A stretch of DNA of 61,721 nt from Mycetohabitans endofungorum (GCF_002927045.1 NZ_PRDW01000014.1:1-61721); one strand, 5' to 3'; positions 46,298 to 56,573 are shown, numbered from the stretch's first letter. Translations and numbers: made by a program. Notes: generated by a model from the sequence alone, not told the origin.

Positions 46298-47893
46298 TCA
46301 GATCGATTCATACAGCGGCAACGTCAGAAAGTCGGTGAACGTGCCCGACGTCGACATCTGCTCGAAGATCTGTGCGGCCCGATCATACGGCGCAGTGTCG
46401 CCGCCGACGACAACCTTGACCTTCGCGAGTTCCTCGACGCTCAGCGCGTGCACGAGTTCCGCGGTCACCTTGCGGCCGTCATCGAGCTTGCCCTTCGGCG
46501 AGCGGATCCACTGCCACACCTGAGAACGCGAGATCTCGGCGGTCGCCGCGTCTTCCATCAGATTGTGGATCGGCACGCAGCCGTTGCCAGCCAGCCACGA
46601 GCCAAGGTAATGGATGCCCACGTTGATGTTGTTGCGCAAGCCGGCTTCGGTGATCGGCGCTTGCGGACGGAAGTCGAGCAGATCCTTGGCGGTGACTTGC
46701 ACGTCGTCGCGTTGCTTACTGATCTGATTGGCCTTGTCGCCGAGCACCTTGACGAACTCTTCCATTGCGATCGGCACCAGGCCGGGGTGGGCGACCCAGC
46801 CAGCATCGTAGCCATCGCCCGCATCACGCGCCTTGTCCGAGCGCACGCCGGCCAGCGCCTTGTCGTTGGCGGCAGGATCGTTCTTGATCGGGATCAGCGC
46901 GCTCATGCCGCCGATCGCCGGTGCGTTGCGCCGGTGACAGGTCTTGACCAGCAGCAACGCATACGCCCGCATGAACGGCGCAGTCATCGTCACCTGGGCA
47001 CGATCGGCGAGGCAGAAGTCGTTGTCGTTCTTAAATTTTTTGATTGCCGAAAAGATATAGTCCCAGCGTCCGGCATTCAGTCCGGCACTGTGTTCGCGCA
47101 ACTCGTACAGGATCTCGTCCATCTCAAACGCGGCGAGGATAGTCTCGACCAGCACGGTCGCGCGAATCGTGCCGCGTGGGATGCCGAGTGCCTGTTGCGC
47201 GGCGACGAACACATCATTCCACAGCCGCGCTTCCAGGTGGCTTTCCATTTTCGGCAGGTAGAAATACGGACCCGTGCCGCGCGACAGTTGCTCCTTGGCG
47301 TTGTGGAAGAGGAACAACGCGAAGTCGAACAGAGCGCCGGACACGCGTTGGCCATCGATTGTCACATGCTTCTCGTCGAGGTGCCAGCCACGGGGGCGCA
47401 CCAGCAGCGTCGCGATCTTGTCGTTGAGCCGGTATGACTTACCGTTCTGCTCTAATGAGATTGTGCGTCGCACCGCGTCCTTCAGATTGATCTGGCCTTG
47501 GATCTGGTTGTCCCAGTTCGGCGCGTTTGAGTCCTCGAAGTCGGTCATGTACGAATCCGCGCCGGAGTTTAGCGCGTTGATGATCATTTTGCGCTCGACC
47601 GGCCCAGTGATCTCGACACGACGGCATTGCAGGTCGGCAGGCAGCGGTGCGACAGTCCAGCTGCCATCTCGAATGGCTTGAGTCTGAGGCAGAAAGTCGG
47701 GCCTTTCGCCGGCATCCAACCGCTTGGCACGCGCCACGCGCGCAGCCAGCAGGGCTTGGCGGCGCGCTTCGAATTGGCGGTGAAGCTGGGCAACCAGCTC
47801 GAGTGCGTCATGCGTGAGGATTGCTTCGAAGCCGGGCTTGAGCGGGGCGTGAATCTGCACGCCTTCGGGTAGCGAGAGAGTCGGGTGTGCCAT
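46298..47893 (-). CDS. aceB: Malate synthase A
   Basis: A 531-residue enzyme condensing glyoxylate and acetyl-CoA to malate in the glyoxylate shunt. Family landmarks are [14 protein letters not shown] (Asp/Glu metal site), [55 protein letters not shown], and [19 protein letters not shown]-type text near the C-terminus. The ATG at 47893 has AAGGAG upstream; the frame continuing to 48262 is not homologous. It is cotranscribed with or follows aceA on the same strand. Confidence 0.96.
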   Translation of the reverse strand: MAHPTLSLPEGVQIHAPLKPGFEAILTHDALELVAQLHRQFEARRQALLAARVARAKRLDAGERPDFLPQTQAIRDGSWTVAPLPADLQCRRVEITGPVERKMIINALNSGADSYMTDFEDSNAPNWDNQIQGQINLKDAVRRTISLEQNGKSYRLNDKIATLLVRPRGWHLDEKHVTIDGQRVSGALFDFALFLFHNAKEQLSRGTGPYFYLPKMESHLEARLWNDVFVAAQQALGIPRGTIRATVLVETILAAFEMDEILYELREHSAGLNAGRWDYIFSAIKKFKNDNDFCLADRAQVTMTAPFMRAYALLLVKTCHRRNAPAIGGMSALIPIKNDPAANDKALAGVRSDKARDAGDGYDAGWVAHPGLVPIAMEEFVKVLGDKANQISKQRDDVQVTAKDLLDFRPQAPITEAGLRNNINVGIHYLGSWLAGNGCVPIHNLMEDAATAEISRSQVWQWIRSPKGKLDDGRKVTAELVHALSVEELAKVKVVVGGDTAPYDRAAQIFEQMSTSGTFTDFLTLPLYESI

Positions 47894-48077
47894 GATTTCT
47901 CCTTGGTCGGTCAAGTTTATGACACGAACAGCAGCGACGCGCACGGTACACCGAACGCGGTTTCGCCCAGCGCATCCGCGGCCGGCGCGTCGAATAGCGC
48001 CGCCTTTGGCCTGGCTGCATCGGCGACACGTCGTGCGCAGACGCCCTTTTTTGTCGGGGGCGGTCAGCCGACGCGGT
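47894..48077. other. Spacer between aceA and aceB
   Basis: 184 bases. No separate gene or structural element is supported. Confidence 0.5.
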
Positions 48078-49385
48078 TCACGCGACCTTCTTGCTGTCGA
48101 AGAACTGTTCATCTTCGGTGGAGCCATGCAGTGCGGTCGTCGACGCTTCGCGCTCGACCGTCTGCGTGACCGCGTCGAAGTAGCCGGTGCCGACTTCACG
48201 TTGGTGCTTGACCGCAGTGAAACCCTTTTCGGCTGCGGCGAACTCGGCCTGCTGCAATTCAACGAAGGCGCTCATCTGGTTGCGCGCGTAGCCGTACGCG
48301 AGGTTGAACATCGAGTAGTTCAAGCTGTGGAAGCCGGCCAGCGTGATGAACTGAAACTTGTAGCCCATCGCACCGAGTTCCTTCTGGAACTTTGCGATCG
48401 TTGCATCGTCCAGGTTCTTTTTCCAGTTGAACGACGGCGAACAGTTGTACGACAGCAGCTTGCCCGGGAATGCCTTGTGAATTGCTTCGGCAAATTTCTT
48501 CGCGTATTCCAGGTCCGGCTTGCCGGTCTCACACCAAATTAGGTCGGCATACGGCGCGTACGCCAGGCCGCGCGAGATCGCTTGCTCCAGACCCGGACGG
48601 GCCCGGAAGAAGCCTTCGACCGTGCGCTCGCCAGTAAGGAACGGCTTGTCGCTGTCGTCGATATCGGAGGTGATCAGGTCGGCGGCTTCCGCGTCGGTGC
48701 GGGCCACCAATACCGTTGGCGTACCGCTGACATCGGCCGCGAGCCGCGCCGAAATGAGCTTGGCCACCGCTTCGCGGGTCGGCACCAGCACCTTGCCGCC
48801 CATGTGGCCGCACTTCTTGACGGCGGCGAGCTGATCCTCGAAGTGCACACCGGCCGCACCCGCTTCGATCATCGCTTTCATCAACTCGTATGCGTTCAGC
48901 ACACCGCCAAAGCCGGCTTCGGCGTCCGCGACAATCGGCGCGAAGAAGTCGATGTAGCCTTCGTCACCCGGATTCTTGCCTTCGGACCATTGGATCTGAT
49001 CAGCGCGGGTCAGCGTGTTGTTGATGCGCTTGACCACCAGCGGCACCGAGTTGGCTGGGTACAGCGATTGGTCCGGATACATTTCGCCAGCGACGTTGGC
49101 ATCGCCCGCGACTTGCCAACCGGACAAATAGATTGCCTTTAACCCGGCCTTGACCTGCTGCATCGCCTGGTTGCCGGTCAATGCGCCAAGCGCGTTGACG
49201 AACGGCTCTTCGTTGATCAGCGTCCACAGCTTCTCGGCGCCGCGCTTGGCAAGCGTGTGCTCGACCGATACCGAGCCACGCAAGCTAATTACGTCTTCTG
49301 CGGTGTAGCCGCGCTTGATGCCCTTCCAGCGTGGATCAGTTTCCCACTGGGCCTGCAGTTTTTGAGCTTCCTGTTGGCGAGACAT
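48078..49385 (-). CDS. aceA: Isocitrate lyase
   Basis: A 435-residue enzyme cleaving isocitrate to succinate and glyoxylate. The active-site loop is [15 protein letters not shown] with catalytic Cys192, and the metal region is [12 protein letters not shown]. The C-terminus ends FDSKKVA after a STEDEQF segment. AAGGAG precedes ATG 49385. With aceB downstream it forms the glyoxylate shunt used on acetate or fatty acids. Intact and of family length. Confidence 0.97.
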   Translation of the reverse strand: MSRQQEAQKLQAQWETDPRWKGIKRGYTAEDVISLRGSVSVEHTLAKRGAEKLWTLINEEPFVNALGALTGNQAMQQVKAGLKAIYLSGWQVAGDANVAGEMYPDQSLYPANSVPLVVKRINNTLTRADQIQWSEGKNPGDEGYIDFFAPIVADAEAGFGGVLNAYELMKAMIEAGAAGVHFEDQLAAVKKCGHMGGKVLVPTREAVAKLISARLAADVSGTPTVLVARTDAEAADLITSDIDDSDKPFLTGERTVEGFFRARPGLEQAISRGLAYAPYADLIWCETGKPDLEYAKKFAEAIHKAFPGKLLSYNCSPSFNWKKNLDDATIAKFQKELGAMGYKFQFITLAGFHSLNYSMFNLAYGYARNQMSAFVELQQAEFAAAEKGFTAVKHQREVGTGYFDAVTQTVEREASTTALHGSTEDEQFFDSKKVA

Positions 49386-49575
49386 AGCGTTCTCCTTGCT
49401 CGAATAACGTATTGGGTAGCCTGGATGACTTCGGTTTCGCACCGCCGAGGTTAGCGTTGCGTTGGGAAGTCTTATATAAGAGATTAGGCAAACCAAGCCA
49501 AGCGAAACAGGGGCGAAAAGCGTTTTGTTGAATATATTTAAACCATAAAAATCAAAGCGTTGAAAATTATATTTT

Positions 49576-49665
49576 ATTATATGAAATTATGTTTTCTATC
49601 CTGCAATAGAAATTTTGTGCCACGCACCACCTATTTTTATGACACAAAAGATAATTTCATATAAT
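49576..49665. repeat. 15-bp inverted repeat, arms 60 bases apart
   Basis: ATTATATGAAATTAT at 49576-49590 and its exact complement ATAATTTCATATAAT at 49651-49665. It may be a regulator-binding pair for aceA or a remnant of a small transposable element. Confidence 0.7.
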
Positions 49666-49712
49666 GAAATTTTTGATCCGAACGCCAGCCGTACGGTGCA
49701 ATAAGTACGGCG

Positions 49713-49740
49713 CAAAAAAAATGGCGCCGCAGGGCGCCAT
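49713..49740 (-). terminator. Intrinsic terminator of the helicase gene
   Basis: On the minus strand ATGGCGCC-CTGC-GGCGCCAT forms an eight-bp GC-rich stem followed by an eight-T run. It lies 46 bases after the helicase stop. Confidence 0.85.
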
Positions 49741-49785
49741 CTCTCGGAATGTCGGGCCGTCGCCGGCCCGCTCGCGTCAGAACGG

Positions 49786-51555
49786 TCAGTCGTCGTAGCG
49801 TGACGTACGGCGATCGTCATCCCGACGACGCGTCGGCCCGCGCGAATCCGCAAAACCGCCCCGGCCACGGTCATTACCGGCGCGGGCGTCACTGAACCCG
49901 CCGCGATAGCCGGCCTCGCGGCCGCCGCCTTCGCGACTACCACCACCGGCACCGTGCCGAGCGTTGCCGTAACCGTTGCTCGTTCCTCGCCCTTGATAGC
50001 CGCTGGCACCCCGCCCGTGGCCGCGCGGCGGCGCGCCGCGACGGGCCGGTGCACGCGTGGACGGTGCCCGCTTGGGCTCGAATCCGGCGATCACATTGAC
50101 AGGCAGCGGCGTGCGCACGAATCGCTCGATCCGCTTCAGGGTGCCGACTTCAGCATGGTGCACAAGGCTGACAGCGATGCCGCTGCGCCCCGCACGTCCG
50201 GTCCGGCCGATCCGGTGCACGTAGTCTTCTGCGAATTTGGGCAAATCGTAATTGAACACGTGCGTGATGCCGGGTATGTCGATGCCACGCGCAGCGACAT
50301 CTGTCGCGACCAATACGCGCACGCGTCGTTCACGCAATGCGCGGATTGTCCGGTTGCGCGCGCCTTGCGGCAAGTCGCCATGCAATGCGGCGGAGGCGAA
50401 GCCGTCTTCGGCCAGCCTGGCGGCGATCACGTCCGCATCATTCTTTGTCGCGGTGAACACAATCGCTTGATCGAGCGCGCCGTCAGCCAACAGATGCGTC
50501 AGCAGCCGATCCTTATGGGCGCGGTCGTCGACGTAGTGGATGGACTGCGCAATGTTCGCGCGCGACTCCGGCTCACGACGGATTTCGATCCGTTCGGCGT
50601 CGCTAAGAAAGCGCTGCGCCAGCGAACCTACCTTGCCGTCGAGCGTCGCCGAGAACAGCAGCGTCTGCCGTGTGGCCGGGGTGCGGTCGATGATAGCCTC
50701 GATGTCTTCGATGAACCCCATGTCGAGCATCCGGTCGGCTTCGTCGAGCACCAGCATCTGTAACTGGGACAGGTCGATGCGGCCGCGCTCGAGGTGATCG
50801 ATCAGCCGGCCGGGGGTGGCAACCAGGATTTCGGGGTTCTTCGCCAGCAGCATCAATTGCTGGCCATAGGCGACCCCGCCCAGAATGCTGACCGTGCGCA
50901 GTCGCCGCAGGTGCTTGCCATAGGTGGTCGCCGCAGTGGTCACCTGCATCGCGAGTTCGCGTGTCGGTGTAAGCACCAGCAGCGCCGGTTTGGCGACAGG
51001 TTGCTCGCGGCGATGACGGCGCTCGCCCCGATCACCGCGCTGTGCCTGATGCGCGGGCTGGTTCGCGCGCTGGCCAAGCGTGCCGGCTTTTTGCATCTGT
51101 GCGAAGCGCTCGATTGCGGGCAGCATGAATGCCGCGGTCTTGCCCGAGCCGGTCGGGCTCGAGACCAGCAGATCGCGGCCGGCGAGTGCAGCCGGTATCG
51201 CGCGCTGCTGGACCGGCGTTGGCGCGTGATAGCCGGCGGCGGTCAGCGCGGAGACAATCTCCGGCGACAGGCCGAGCGCTATAAAGCCGTCGCCGCGGGG
51301 GGTATCGTTGTTCGCCGTGTCGGCGGTCTGTGCAGCGTCGATGGCCGCGCTTGCTGCGGAGTTGGGTTGCGCGGCCATCGACGTGGCCATTGCATCAGGT
51401 GCCGGTGTGGCGGCGGCTGCGTGCACTGCCGTGGCGGGGGGGGCTTCAGCGGCCGGCGTGGGCACCGCCGGCGCGTCGCCGTGCGACGAGGGGGCATCGT
51501 TGCCGAAAAGTTCACGCGCCAGCGTGCCGAGTGACGAGGGGGAATTCGAGGTCAT
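49786..51555 (-). CDS. DEAD-box RNA helicase, RhlE-like
   Basis: A 589-residue cytoplasmic helicase. A long Ala/Pro-rich N-terminal extension (about 75 residues) precedes the Q motif (GYHAPTPVQQRAIP), Walker A SSPTGSGKTAAF, VLDEADRMLDMGF, SAT, and the C-terminal helicase domain with VLVATDVAARGIDIPG and HRIGRTGRAGR. The tail is Arg/Gly-rich (RGG-like: GYGNARHGAGGGS), suited to RNA binding. The insert QANRHRR-like run after motif I is basic. The start is placed at MTSNSPSS, 51555. It has a clear terminator downstream. Confidence 0.93.
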   Translation of the reverse strand: MTSNSPSSLGTLARELFGNDAPSSHGDAPAVPTPAAEAPPATAVHAAAATPAPDAMATSMAAQPNSAASAAIDAAQTADTANNDTPRGDGFIALGLSPEIVSALTAAGYHAPTPVQQRAIPAALAGRDLLVSSPTGSGKTAAFMLPAIERFAQMQKAGTLGQRANQPAHQAQRGDRGERRHRREQPVAKPALLVLTPTRELAMQVTTAATTYGKHLRRLRTVSILGGVAYGQQLMLLAKNPEILVATPGRLIDHLERGRIDLSQLQMLVLDEADRMLDMGFIEDIEAIIDRTPATRQTLLFSATLDGKVGSLAQRFLSDAERIEIRREPESRANIAQSIHYVDDRAHKDRLLTHLLADGALDQAIVFTATKNDADVIAARLAEDGFASAALHGDLPQGARNRTIRALRERRVRVLVATDVAARGIDIPGITHVFNYDLPKFAEDYVHRIGRTGRAGRSGIAVSLVHHAEVGTLKRIERFVRTPLPVNVIAGFEPKRAPSTRAPARRGAPPRGHGRGASGYQGRGTSNGYGNARHGAGGGSREGGGREAGYRGGFSDARAGNDRGRGGFADSRGPTRRRDDDRRTSRYDD

Positions 51556-51968
51556 GACGATCCTATGAGTTTCGCGCCTGCGGCGCGAACCGGTTCGGAA
51601 AAATGCGAGAGGCGCCAATCGGCAGCCACGATCGTCGGATGCGATGAACGATATCCGTTCACCAGATCGAAAAACGGGCATGGCTCGTGAAATGCGAGCC
51701 GATGTTAGAACCTGTAACGGTGCGAACCGCCCAACGCGGAAACGCGAACCTTGCTTGGTCTACAACCGCACCCAAAAGCGGGCAAAGGTGGGAGGGGACA
51801 GTTTCTAAACGGGGATTGGAGCAAAACGCTGCAAAAACGCGCGACCCAGCCAAACAATATGTTAGTAGTTCGCCGGCGCGCGAAGCCTCGATTCTACCTG
51901 AATTTGCTGCGCTGCGCCACCTGCTGCGAGCAAGATCGCGCTGTGCCCGCCGGCGCGGGCGCGCAGCA
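51556..51968. other. Intergenic stretch
   Basis: About 410 bases, probably holding the helicase promoter. No gene or hairpin is supported. Confidence 0.45.
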
Positions 51969-52238
51969 TCACGACGCGGTGCCGTTCTTCAACGATTCGA
52001 CCAACTCGGCGTATTGGTGCTTGGCGGTGTCCTGCGACGTGCCTTTCAGCGCGGCCCAGGCATCGTACTTGTACTTGCCGACGATATCGGCTAAGCCGGG
52101 CTTGTCGCCGTACACATCACCTTCCGTGGCTTGCTTGAACAGCGCGTATAAGCGCAGCAACGTTAGGTTGCTGGGGCGCTCCGGCAATTGCCTAACTTCG
52201 TCTTGCGCCTGTGCGAACCGCGCATCGATCTCACTCAT
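51969..52238 (-). CDS. Acyl-CoA-binding protein
   Basis: An 89-residue four-helix protein. The ACBP signature is clear: LRLYALFKQATEGDVYGDKPG followed by KYKYDAWAALKGTSQDTAKHQY, with the Tyr/Lys residues that grip the CoA ester. It is expected to buffer long-chain acyl-CoA in the cytosol. AGGAGGG precedes the ATG. ACBP is eukaryotic in origin but scattered in proteobacteria. It is divergent from the tsaB cluster. Confidence 0.93.
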   Translation of the reverse strand: MSEIDARFAQAQDEVRQLPERPSNLTLLRLYALFKQATEGDVYGDKPGLADIVGKYKYDAWAALKGTSQDTAKHQYAELVESLKNGTAS

Positions 52239-52363
52239 CGTGACCCTCCTCGGCCCTGTCCATCAATGCTGAACTGCCGAGTGTAGTCGGAACGTGCCGC
52301 CATGTGCTGGAGCAAGTCCTCCAAATAATAGAGTTGACGCGGGCCGGCATTACAATAGCGGTC

Positions 52364-53116
52364 ATGACGCCTCATGCCTTGCTTGCCCTCGATACGTCGA
52401 CCGAATTCTGCTCGGTCGCGGTGTTCCATCTGCCGCATGCCGCCGGTTCGCCGTGCGTGATCAGCCGCCATGAGCACACTGGCCCGGTTTCCAGCGCACG
52501 CGTGCTGCCCGCGGTACGCGAAGTGCTGGAGGAAGCAACACTCACGCTGACTGATTGCGCCGCGGTGGCGTTCGGCGCGGGGCCCGGCTCGTTCACCGGC
52601 CTGCGCACGGCGGCTGGCGTGGCGCAGGGTCTGGCATTCGGGCTTGGCGTGCCGGTGGTGCCGGTTGGCACGTTGCTCGCCTGTGCGGAACGCGCGCGCG
52701 CATCGGATCCAGATGCACAACGCGTGCTTGTGGCGCTCGACGCCCGGATGGGCGAGGTTTATTGGGCGGACTTTGCGTGGGACGACACGCTCGCCGACTG
52801 GCGGGTATGCCATCCTGCCGCGCTCGCCGCGCCCGCCCGTGTGCCGGCTCCGGACGAGCCGTTTACGCTAGCCGGCAATGCATCGTCCGTGTTCGGCGAC
52901 GCGTTGTGTGCCGCGACGCGGGCGCGTGTGATCGACCCTTGCGCGATGCCGCACGCCCACGCGCTGGCGCTGGCTGGCTGGCGTGCGTTTATGGCGGGCC
53001 ACGCGTTGCCGGCGCACCTGGCCATGCCCGAGTACGTGCGCGACAAAGTCGCGCAGACCACTGACGAGCGCGCGGCGGCCCGTGCGCTCAAAGATTCGGC
53101 GAAGGAGGCTCGATGA
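52364..53116 (+). CDS. tsaB: tRNA threonylcarbamoyladenosine synthesis factor TsaB
   Basis: A 250-residue protein of the ASKHA fold, partner of TsaD/TsaE in t6A37 modification. The N-terminus LLALDTSTEFCSVAVF and the glycine-rich GPGSFTGLRTAAGVAQGLAFG motif are typical. The C-terminus PEYVRDKVAQTT also fits the family. The start is at ATG 52364; the frame open to 52304 is not homologous. It overlaps rimI by four bases (ATGA), indicating coupled translation. Confidence 0.93.
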   Translation: MTPHALLALDTSTEFCSVAVFHLPHAAGSPCVISRHEHTGPVSSARVLPAVREVLEEATLTLTDCAAVAFGAGPGSFTGLRTAAGVAQGLAFGLGVPVVPVGTLLACAERARASDPDAQRVLVALDARMGEVYWADFAWDDTLADWRVCHPAALAAPARVPAPDEPFTLAGNASSVFGDALCAATRARVIDPCAMPHAHALALAGWRAFMAGHALPAHLAMPEYVRDKVAQTTDERAAARALKDSAKEAR

Positions 53117-53721
53117 GCGGCGTGTTGATGACCCAGCGCTATCTGACGCCGATGACCGAGAGCGATCTCGATGAGGTCGCGGCGGTCGAGCGCGACGCGT
53201 ACGAGTTTCCCTGGACGCGAGGCAACTTCGAGGACTCACTGCGCAATGGCTATTTCGGTGTCTGCCTGAGGCACGTCACTGGCGTGTTAGTCGGCTATTG
53301 CGTGCTGATGCCGGTCGTGGACGAGATGCACTTATTGAACCTGTGCGTGGCGCCCGGCGCGCAAGGCCACGGCGCTGGCTTGACGTTGCTGCGCGAAGCG
53401 GTGCGCATCACGCGTGCGCGCCAGCTCGGCAGCGTGCTGCTCGAGGTGCGTCCGTCCAATCAGCGTGCCATGCGGCTGTACGAGCGTTTTGGCTTCATCG
53501 TAATCGGCCGGCGCAAGAGTTACTATCCCGCGCGGCACCACACGCGCGAGGACGCAATCGTGATGCGTTATGGCTTGCACGCCGACGCACAGGGGTGGCG
53601 TGCCCGGCAGCAGGCTGCCTCATCACAGAGTGCGCCACCACACGGACAGGCGATGCCCGGCGCGCGGCGCGCGGGCACCCCGCTGGAAGCGGAACGGGAG
53701 CAGGCCGATGGCGCAGCTTGA
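53113..53721 (+). CDS. rimI: Ribosomal-protein S18 alanine N-acetyltransferase RimI
   Basis: A 202-residue GNAT protein. Motif A is LNLCVAPGAQGHGAGLTLL with the pyrophosphate loop QGHGAG, followed by LEVRPSNQRAMRLYERFGFIVIGRRKSYYP, standard RimI wording. The core is about 150 residues; a low-complexity tail after YGLHADAQ extends it. It follows tsaB with a four-base overlap, as in many bacteria, and overlaps the next gene by 14 bases. Confidence 0.93.
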   Translation: MSGVLMTQRYLTPMTESDLDEVAAVERDAYEFPWTRGNFEDSLRNGYFGVCLRHVTGVLVGYCVLMPVVDEMHLLNLCVAPGAQGHGAGLTLLREAVRITRARQLGSVLLEVRPSNQRAMRLYERFGFIVIGRRKSYYPARHHTREDAIVMRYGLHADAQGWRARQQAASSQSAPPHGQAMPGARRAGTPLEAEREQADGAA

Positions 53722-54667
53722 CACGATTCTGGAAGAACTCGGCATTGCGCCGTTGTGGGTCCGCCGCGGCGCGGGGCATGTTCATCGTCCTGGTGACGCT
53801 CAGGGCGATGCGCTGTTCCCGGCTCGGGACGTCATGAGCGAGGCCGGCATCGCGCTGCCGTCGCAGCCGCTCCAAGCGACGGATGTGACTGTGCAGGCTT
53901 GCGACACGCAAGAGAGTGCAGCGCATGCGCCCCCTCAAGCAAGCCACACGTCGGTTGAGGCCGCGCGGTCGCGAGTTGAAGCGACTAGGGCAGAGGACAG
54001 TGCAACTGGACCAACGGGTGAAGTCGGCAAGGCATTTGAAGGAGTCAAGACGGCTGCTGCATCAGCGCCCGGGGCCGCGGCAGACGCGCAACCGGTGCCG
54101 ATGTTGGATTGGGCAGCGTTGAAGGCGCGCGTCGCGGGCTGTACGCTGTGCCGGCTGTGTGAACGACGCACGAACACGGTGTTCGGCGTCGGCGACGAGA
54201 CGGCCGACTGGATGCTGGTCGGCGAAGCACCAGGCGAGAACGAGGACAAGCAAGGCGAGCCGTTCGTCGGCCAGGCTGGCAAGCTGTTGGACAACATGTT
54301 GCGTGCATTGCAGCTGCGGCGCGGCGACAACGTCTATATCGCGAATGTGCTGAAATGCCGGCCGCCGGGCAATCGCAATCCGGAGCCGGACGAAGTGGTG
54401 CGCTGCGAGCCCTACCTGAAACGGCAAGTGGCGCTGGTCAAGCCGAGCGTGATTGTCGCGCTCGGACGGTTCGCCGCGCAGAGCTTGCTGAAGACCGACG
54501 CGAGCATTGCTTCGTTGCGGGGGCGTGTGCACGAGTATGAAGGCGTGCCGGTGATCGTCACATATCATCCGGCGTACCTGTTGCGCAGCCTGCACGACAA
54601 GCACAAGGCCTGGAGCGACCTATGTCTGGCTCGTGCGATTCATCGCAAGCGCACCGTCGCGCATTGA
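53708..54667 (+). CDS. Uracil-DNA glycosylase, family 4/5 (iron-sulfur type)
   Basis: A 319-residue DNA repair enzyme removing uracil. The N-terminal 120 residues are low complexity and not conserved. The core has GCTLCRLCERRTNTVFG (two Fe-S cysteines), VGEAPGENEDKQGEPFVGQAG (active-site motif), NVLKCRPPGNRNP and a C-terminal TYHPAYLLR with the catalytic His. The start at ATG 53708 is inside the end of rimI. It belongs to the tsaB-rimI cluster, suggesting a shared transcript. Confidence 0.92.
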   Translation: MAQLDTILEELGIAPLWVRRGAGHVHRPGDAQGDALFPARDVMSEAGIALPSQPLQATDVTVQACDTQESAAHAPPQASHTSVEAARSRVEATRAEDSATGPTGEVGKAFEGVKTAAASAPGAAADAQPVPMLDWAALKARVAGCTLCRLCERRTNTVFGVGDETADWMLVGEAPGENEDKQGEPFVGQAGKLLDNMLRALQLRRGDNVYIANVLKCRPPGNRNPEPDEVVRCEPYLKRQVALVKPSVIVALGRFAAQSLLKTDASIASLRGRVHEYEGVPVIVTYHPAYLLRSLHDKHKAWSDLCLARAIHRKRTVAH

Positions 54668-55755
54668 GCCGCCATGATCGCGACGCCGGCGCGGCTGCCG
54701 CGCGCGAGCGCGTGGATCACCGGATGCCTGCGCATGCCAGCAGGCTCTGCGTTGATCTGCTCCATGCGTATCGCGACGTTGCGGTGCGTGATCTGGCGTG
54801 GCTGCTATTGTCGCCCTCGTTGCTTGACGCGCGATATTTCGGCCCGCGATTGGCACACGTGCTGGCGCAGCCGCGGCAGCGGCAGCAAGCGCTCGCATGG
54901 CTGGCGCGGCTCGACGCCGATCCGCACGCGTTGCATGCGGCTCTGGATGCCCGGCCGCAGTCGCGTCTCGGCTTATATGCGGAGCAGTTGCTCAGCTTCT
55001 TTTTACAATATGGCCCCGCAACGCGGTTGATTGCTGCGAACCGGCCCGTGCGGGTCGATGGCCACACACTGGGGGAGTGCGACTTTCTGTTCGTGGATGA
55101 CGACGCAAGGGCGTGGCATTGGGAGCTGACGGTCAAGTGCTATCTCGACGTGGGTGGTCCGCCCGGTTCGCTGGCGCGCTATGTGGGGCCGAATTTGGCC
55201 GACCGCTTCGACCGTAAGCTGACTCGGTTGCTGACCCACCAGCTGACGCTGAGCCAGCATCCGCAAATCGCGGCGTTGGCCGCCAATGGTCGTTGGCAGG
55301 CGGCCATGATCGTGTGCGGCTGGCTGTTCCGTCGCTGGGATCTGAGCGGCGTCGGCGATTCGGACAACGTCAGCGGGAACTGCGCGCCGCGCGGCGATGC
55401 CGCGCCGGGACCCGTCGCGCCGGATCACTTACAGGGCTGGTGGACATGTGCCGCGCAGTGGCCCGTATTCGACGCGCCTGCCTGGACGATCGTGCCACGT
55501 TTGCGCTGGATGGCGCCGCTGCGGCTGTCCGCTGACGACCCGCGCGTGTATCGCGATTCGACCGCTGTGCTGGTGCGCTGCATCGACTATTGGCGCGACC
55601 GGCCGAATCAGCCATTGATGGTGGCGGCGCTAGCCGACGTGCGCGTCAGCCAGGACGTCGGCAACCCGGCCGGCGAGTGGTGTGAGTTGGCGCGCGGATT
55701 CATCGTGCCGGATGACTGGCCCAAACGTGCGGCCGCGTATACGACGGTTCCGTGA
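54622..55755 (+). CDS. DUF1853 family protein
   Basis: A 377-residue protein whose start lies 46 bases inside the glycosylase gene. It matches DUF1853 by its length and the block GPATRLIAANRPVRVDGHTL, then ECDFLFVDDDARAWHWELTVKCYLDV. The D-ExK arrangement in that block recalls PD-(D/E)xK nucleases, which is inference. The first 30 residues are Arg/Ala-rich and may not be translated if an internal start is used. Function unknown; its place behind a DNA glycosylase is compatible with nucleic-acid work. Confidence 0.75.
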   Translation: MSGSCDSSQAHRRALSRHDRDAGAAAARERVDHRMPAHASRLCVDLLHAYRDVAVRDLAWLLLSPSLLDARYFGPRLAHVLAQPRQRQQALAWLARLDADPHALHAALDARPQSRLGLYAEQLLSFFLQYGPATRLIAANRPVRVDGHTLGECDFLFVDDDARAWHWELTVKCYLDVGGPPGSLARYVGPNLADRFDRKLTRLLTHQLTLSQHPQIAALAANGRWQAAMIVCGWLFRRWDLSGVGDSDNVSGNCAPRGDAAPGPVAPDHLQGWWTCAAQWPVFDAPAWTIVPRLRWMAPLRLSADDPRVYRDSTAVLVRCIDYWRDRPNQPLMVAALADVRVSQDVGNPAGEWCELARGFIVPDDWPKRAAAYTTVP

Positions 55756-55763
55756 CCTCGCGG

Positions 55764-56573
55764 CTACCACCATGCGTGACAGTGGTGCAGTGGCCCGGCG
55801 GTGCCTTGCCCGACCGAAAGCCGCGTACTGTGGATCAATGCCTGGGTCAGATAGGTCTTTGCATCGCTGACGGCGTTGGCCAAGTCCAGTCGTTGCGGGC
55901 GCAGCGCGGCAATCGCGGCGGACAATGTACAGCCGGTGCCGTGCGTGCCGGTCACGTTCACGCGAGCGCCGGCCAGCCGGGTATGGCGGCTTGCCTCGAT
56001 CAGCCAGTCTGGACTGAAATCGCCCGGCAAGTGCCCCCCCTTAATCAGCACCGCGTGGGCGCCTAGCGCGTGTAGCGCATCACCTTGGCGTGCCATCTGC
56101 GCTTCGTCGGCGGCGACGGGTTGGTCAAGCAGCGCTGCCGCTTCATGCAAGTTCGGCGTGATGATGCTGGCCAATGGCAGCAATCGCTCGCGCAGCGCAT
56201 CAAGTGCATCGGGCTCGAGCAACGAGTGGCCGCTGGACGACAAGATCACGGTATCGAGTACCACGTGCGCGGGCTGGTACCGCTCTAGTACGGCAGCCAC
56301 TGCGCGAACGATCGCCGCGTTCGCCAGCATGCCGATCTTGACTGCGTCGATGCGCAGATCGCTGAATACCGCGTCCAGTTGCGCAGAGACGACGTCGGCA
56401 GACACCGGATGCACCGCGGTGACGCCCCGCGTGTTTTGCACGGTCAACGCGGTAATCGCCGCGGTGCCGTATGCGCCTAGCGCGGAAAAGGTCTTGAGAT
56501 CAGCCTGGATGCCGGCGCCGCCGCTTGGATCGGACCCGGCAATTGTCAGCACATTCGGAATCATATGCTCCAT
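55764..56573 (-). CDS. thiD: Hydroxymethylpyrimidine/phosphomethylpyrimidine kinase
   Basis: A 269-residue ribokinase-fold enzyme phosphorylating HMP and HMP-P in thiamine synthesis. Landmarks: TIAGSDPSGGAGIQADLKTF at the N-terminus, TALTVQNT, VLDTVILSSSGHSLL and the anion-hole GTHGTGCTLSAAIAA near the C-terminus. The start is placed at MEHMIPNVL (56573); MIPNVL at 56564 has a close GGAG and is equally possible. It is convergent with the DUF1853 gene, eight bases apart. Confidence 0.93.
   Translation of the reverse strand: MEHMIPNVLTIAGSDPSGGAGIQADLKTFSALGAYGTAAITALTVQNTRGVTAVHPVSADVVSAQLDAVFSDLRIDAVKIGMLANAAIVRAVAAVLERYQPAHVVLDTVILSSSGHSLLEPDALDALRERLLPLASIITPNLHEAAALLDQPVAADEAQMARQGDALHALGAHAVLIKGGHLPGDFSPDWLIEASRHTRLAGARVNVTGTHGTGCTLSAAIAALRPQRLDLANAVSDAKTYLTQALIHSTRLSVGQGTAGPLHHCHAWW

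Larger units (their letters stand above)
49386..49785. promoter_or_regulatory. aceA upstream region with an AT-rich inverted repeat
   Basis: About 400 bases between aceA and the helicase gene end. It contains the 15-bp inverted repeat (separate entry) in a very AT-rich block, 190-280 bases before the aceA start, and the helicase terminator. Confidence 0.5.
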
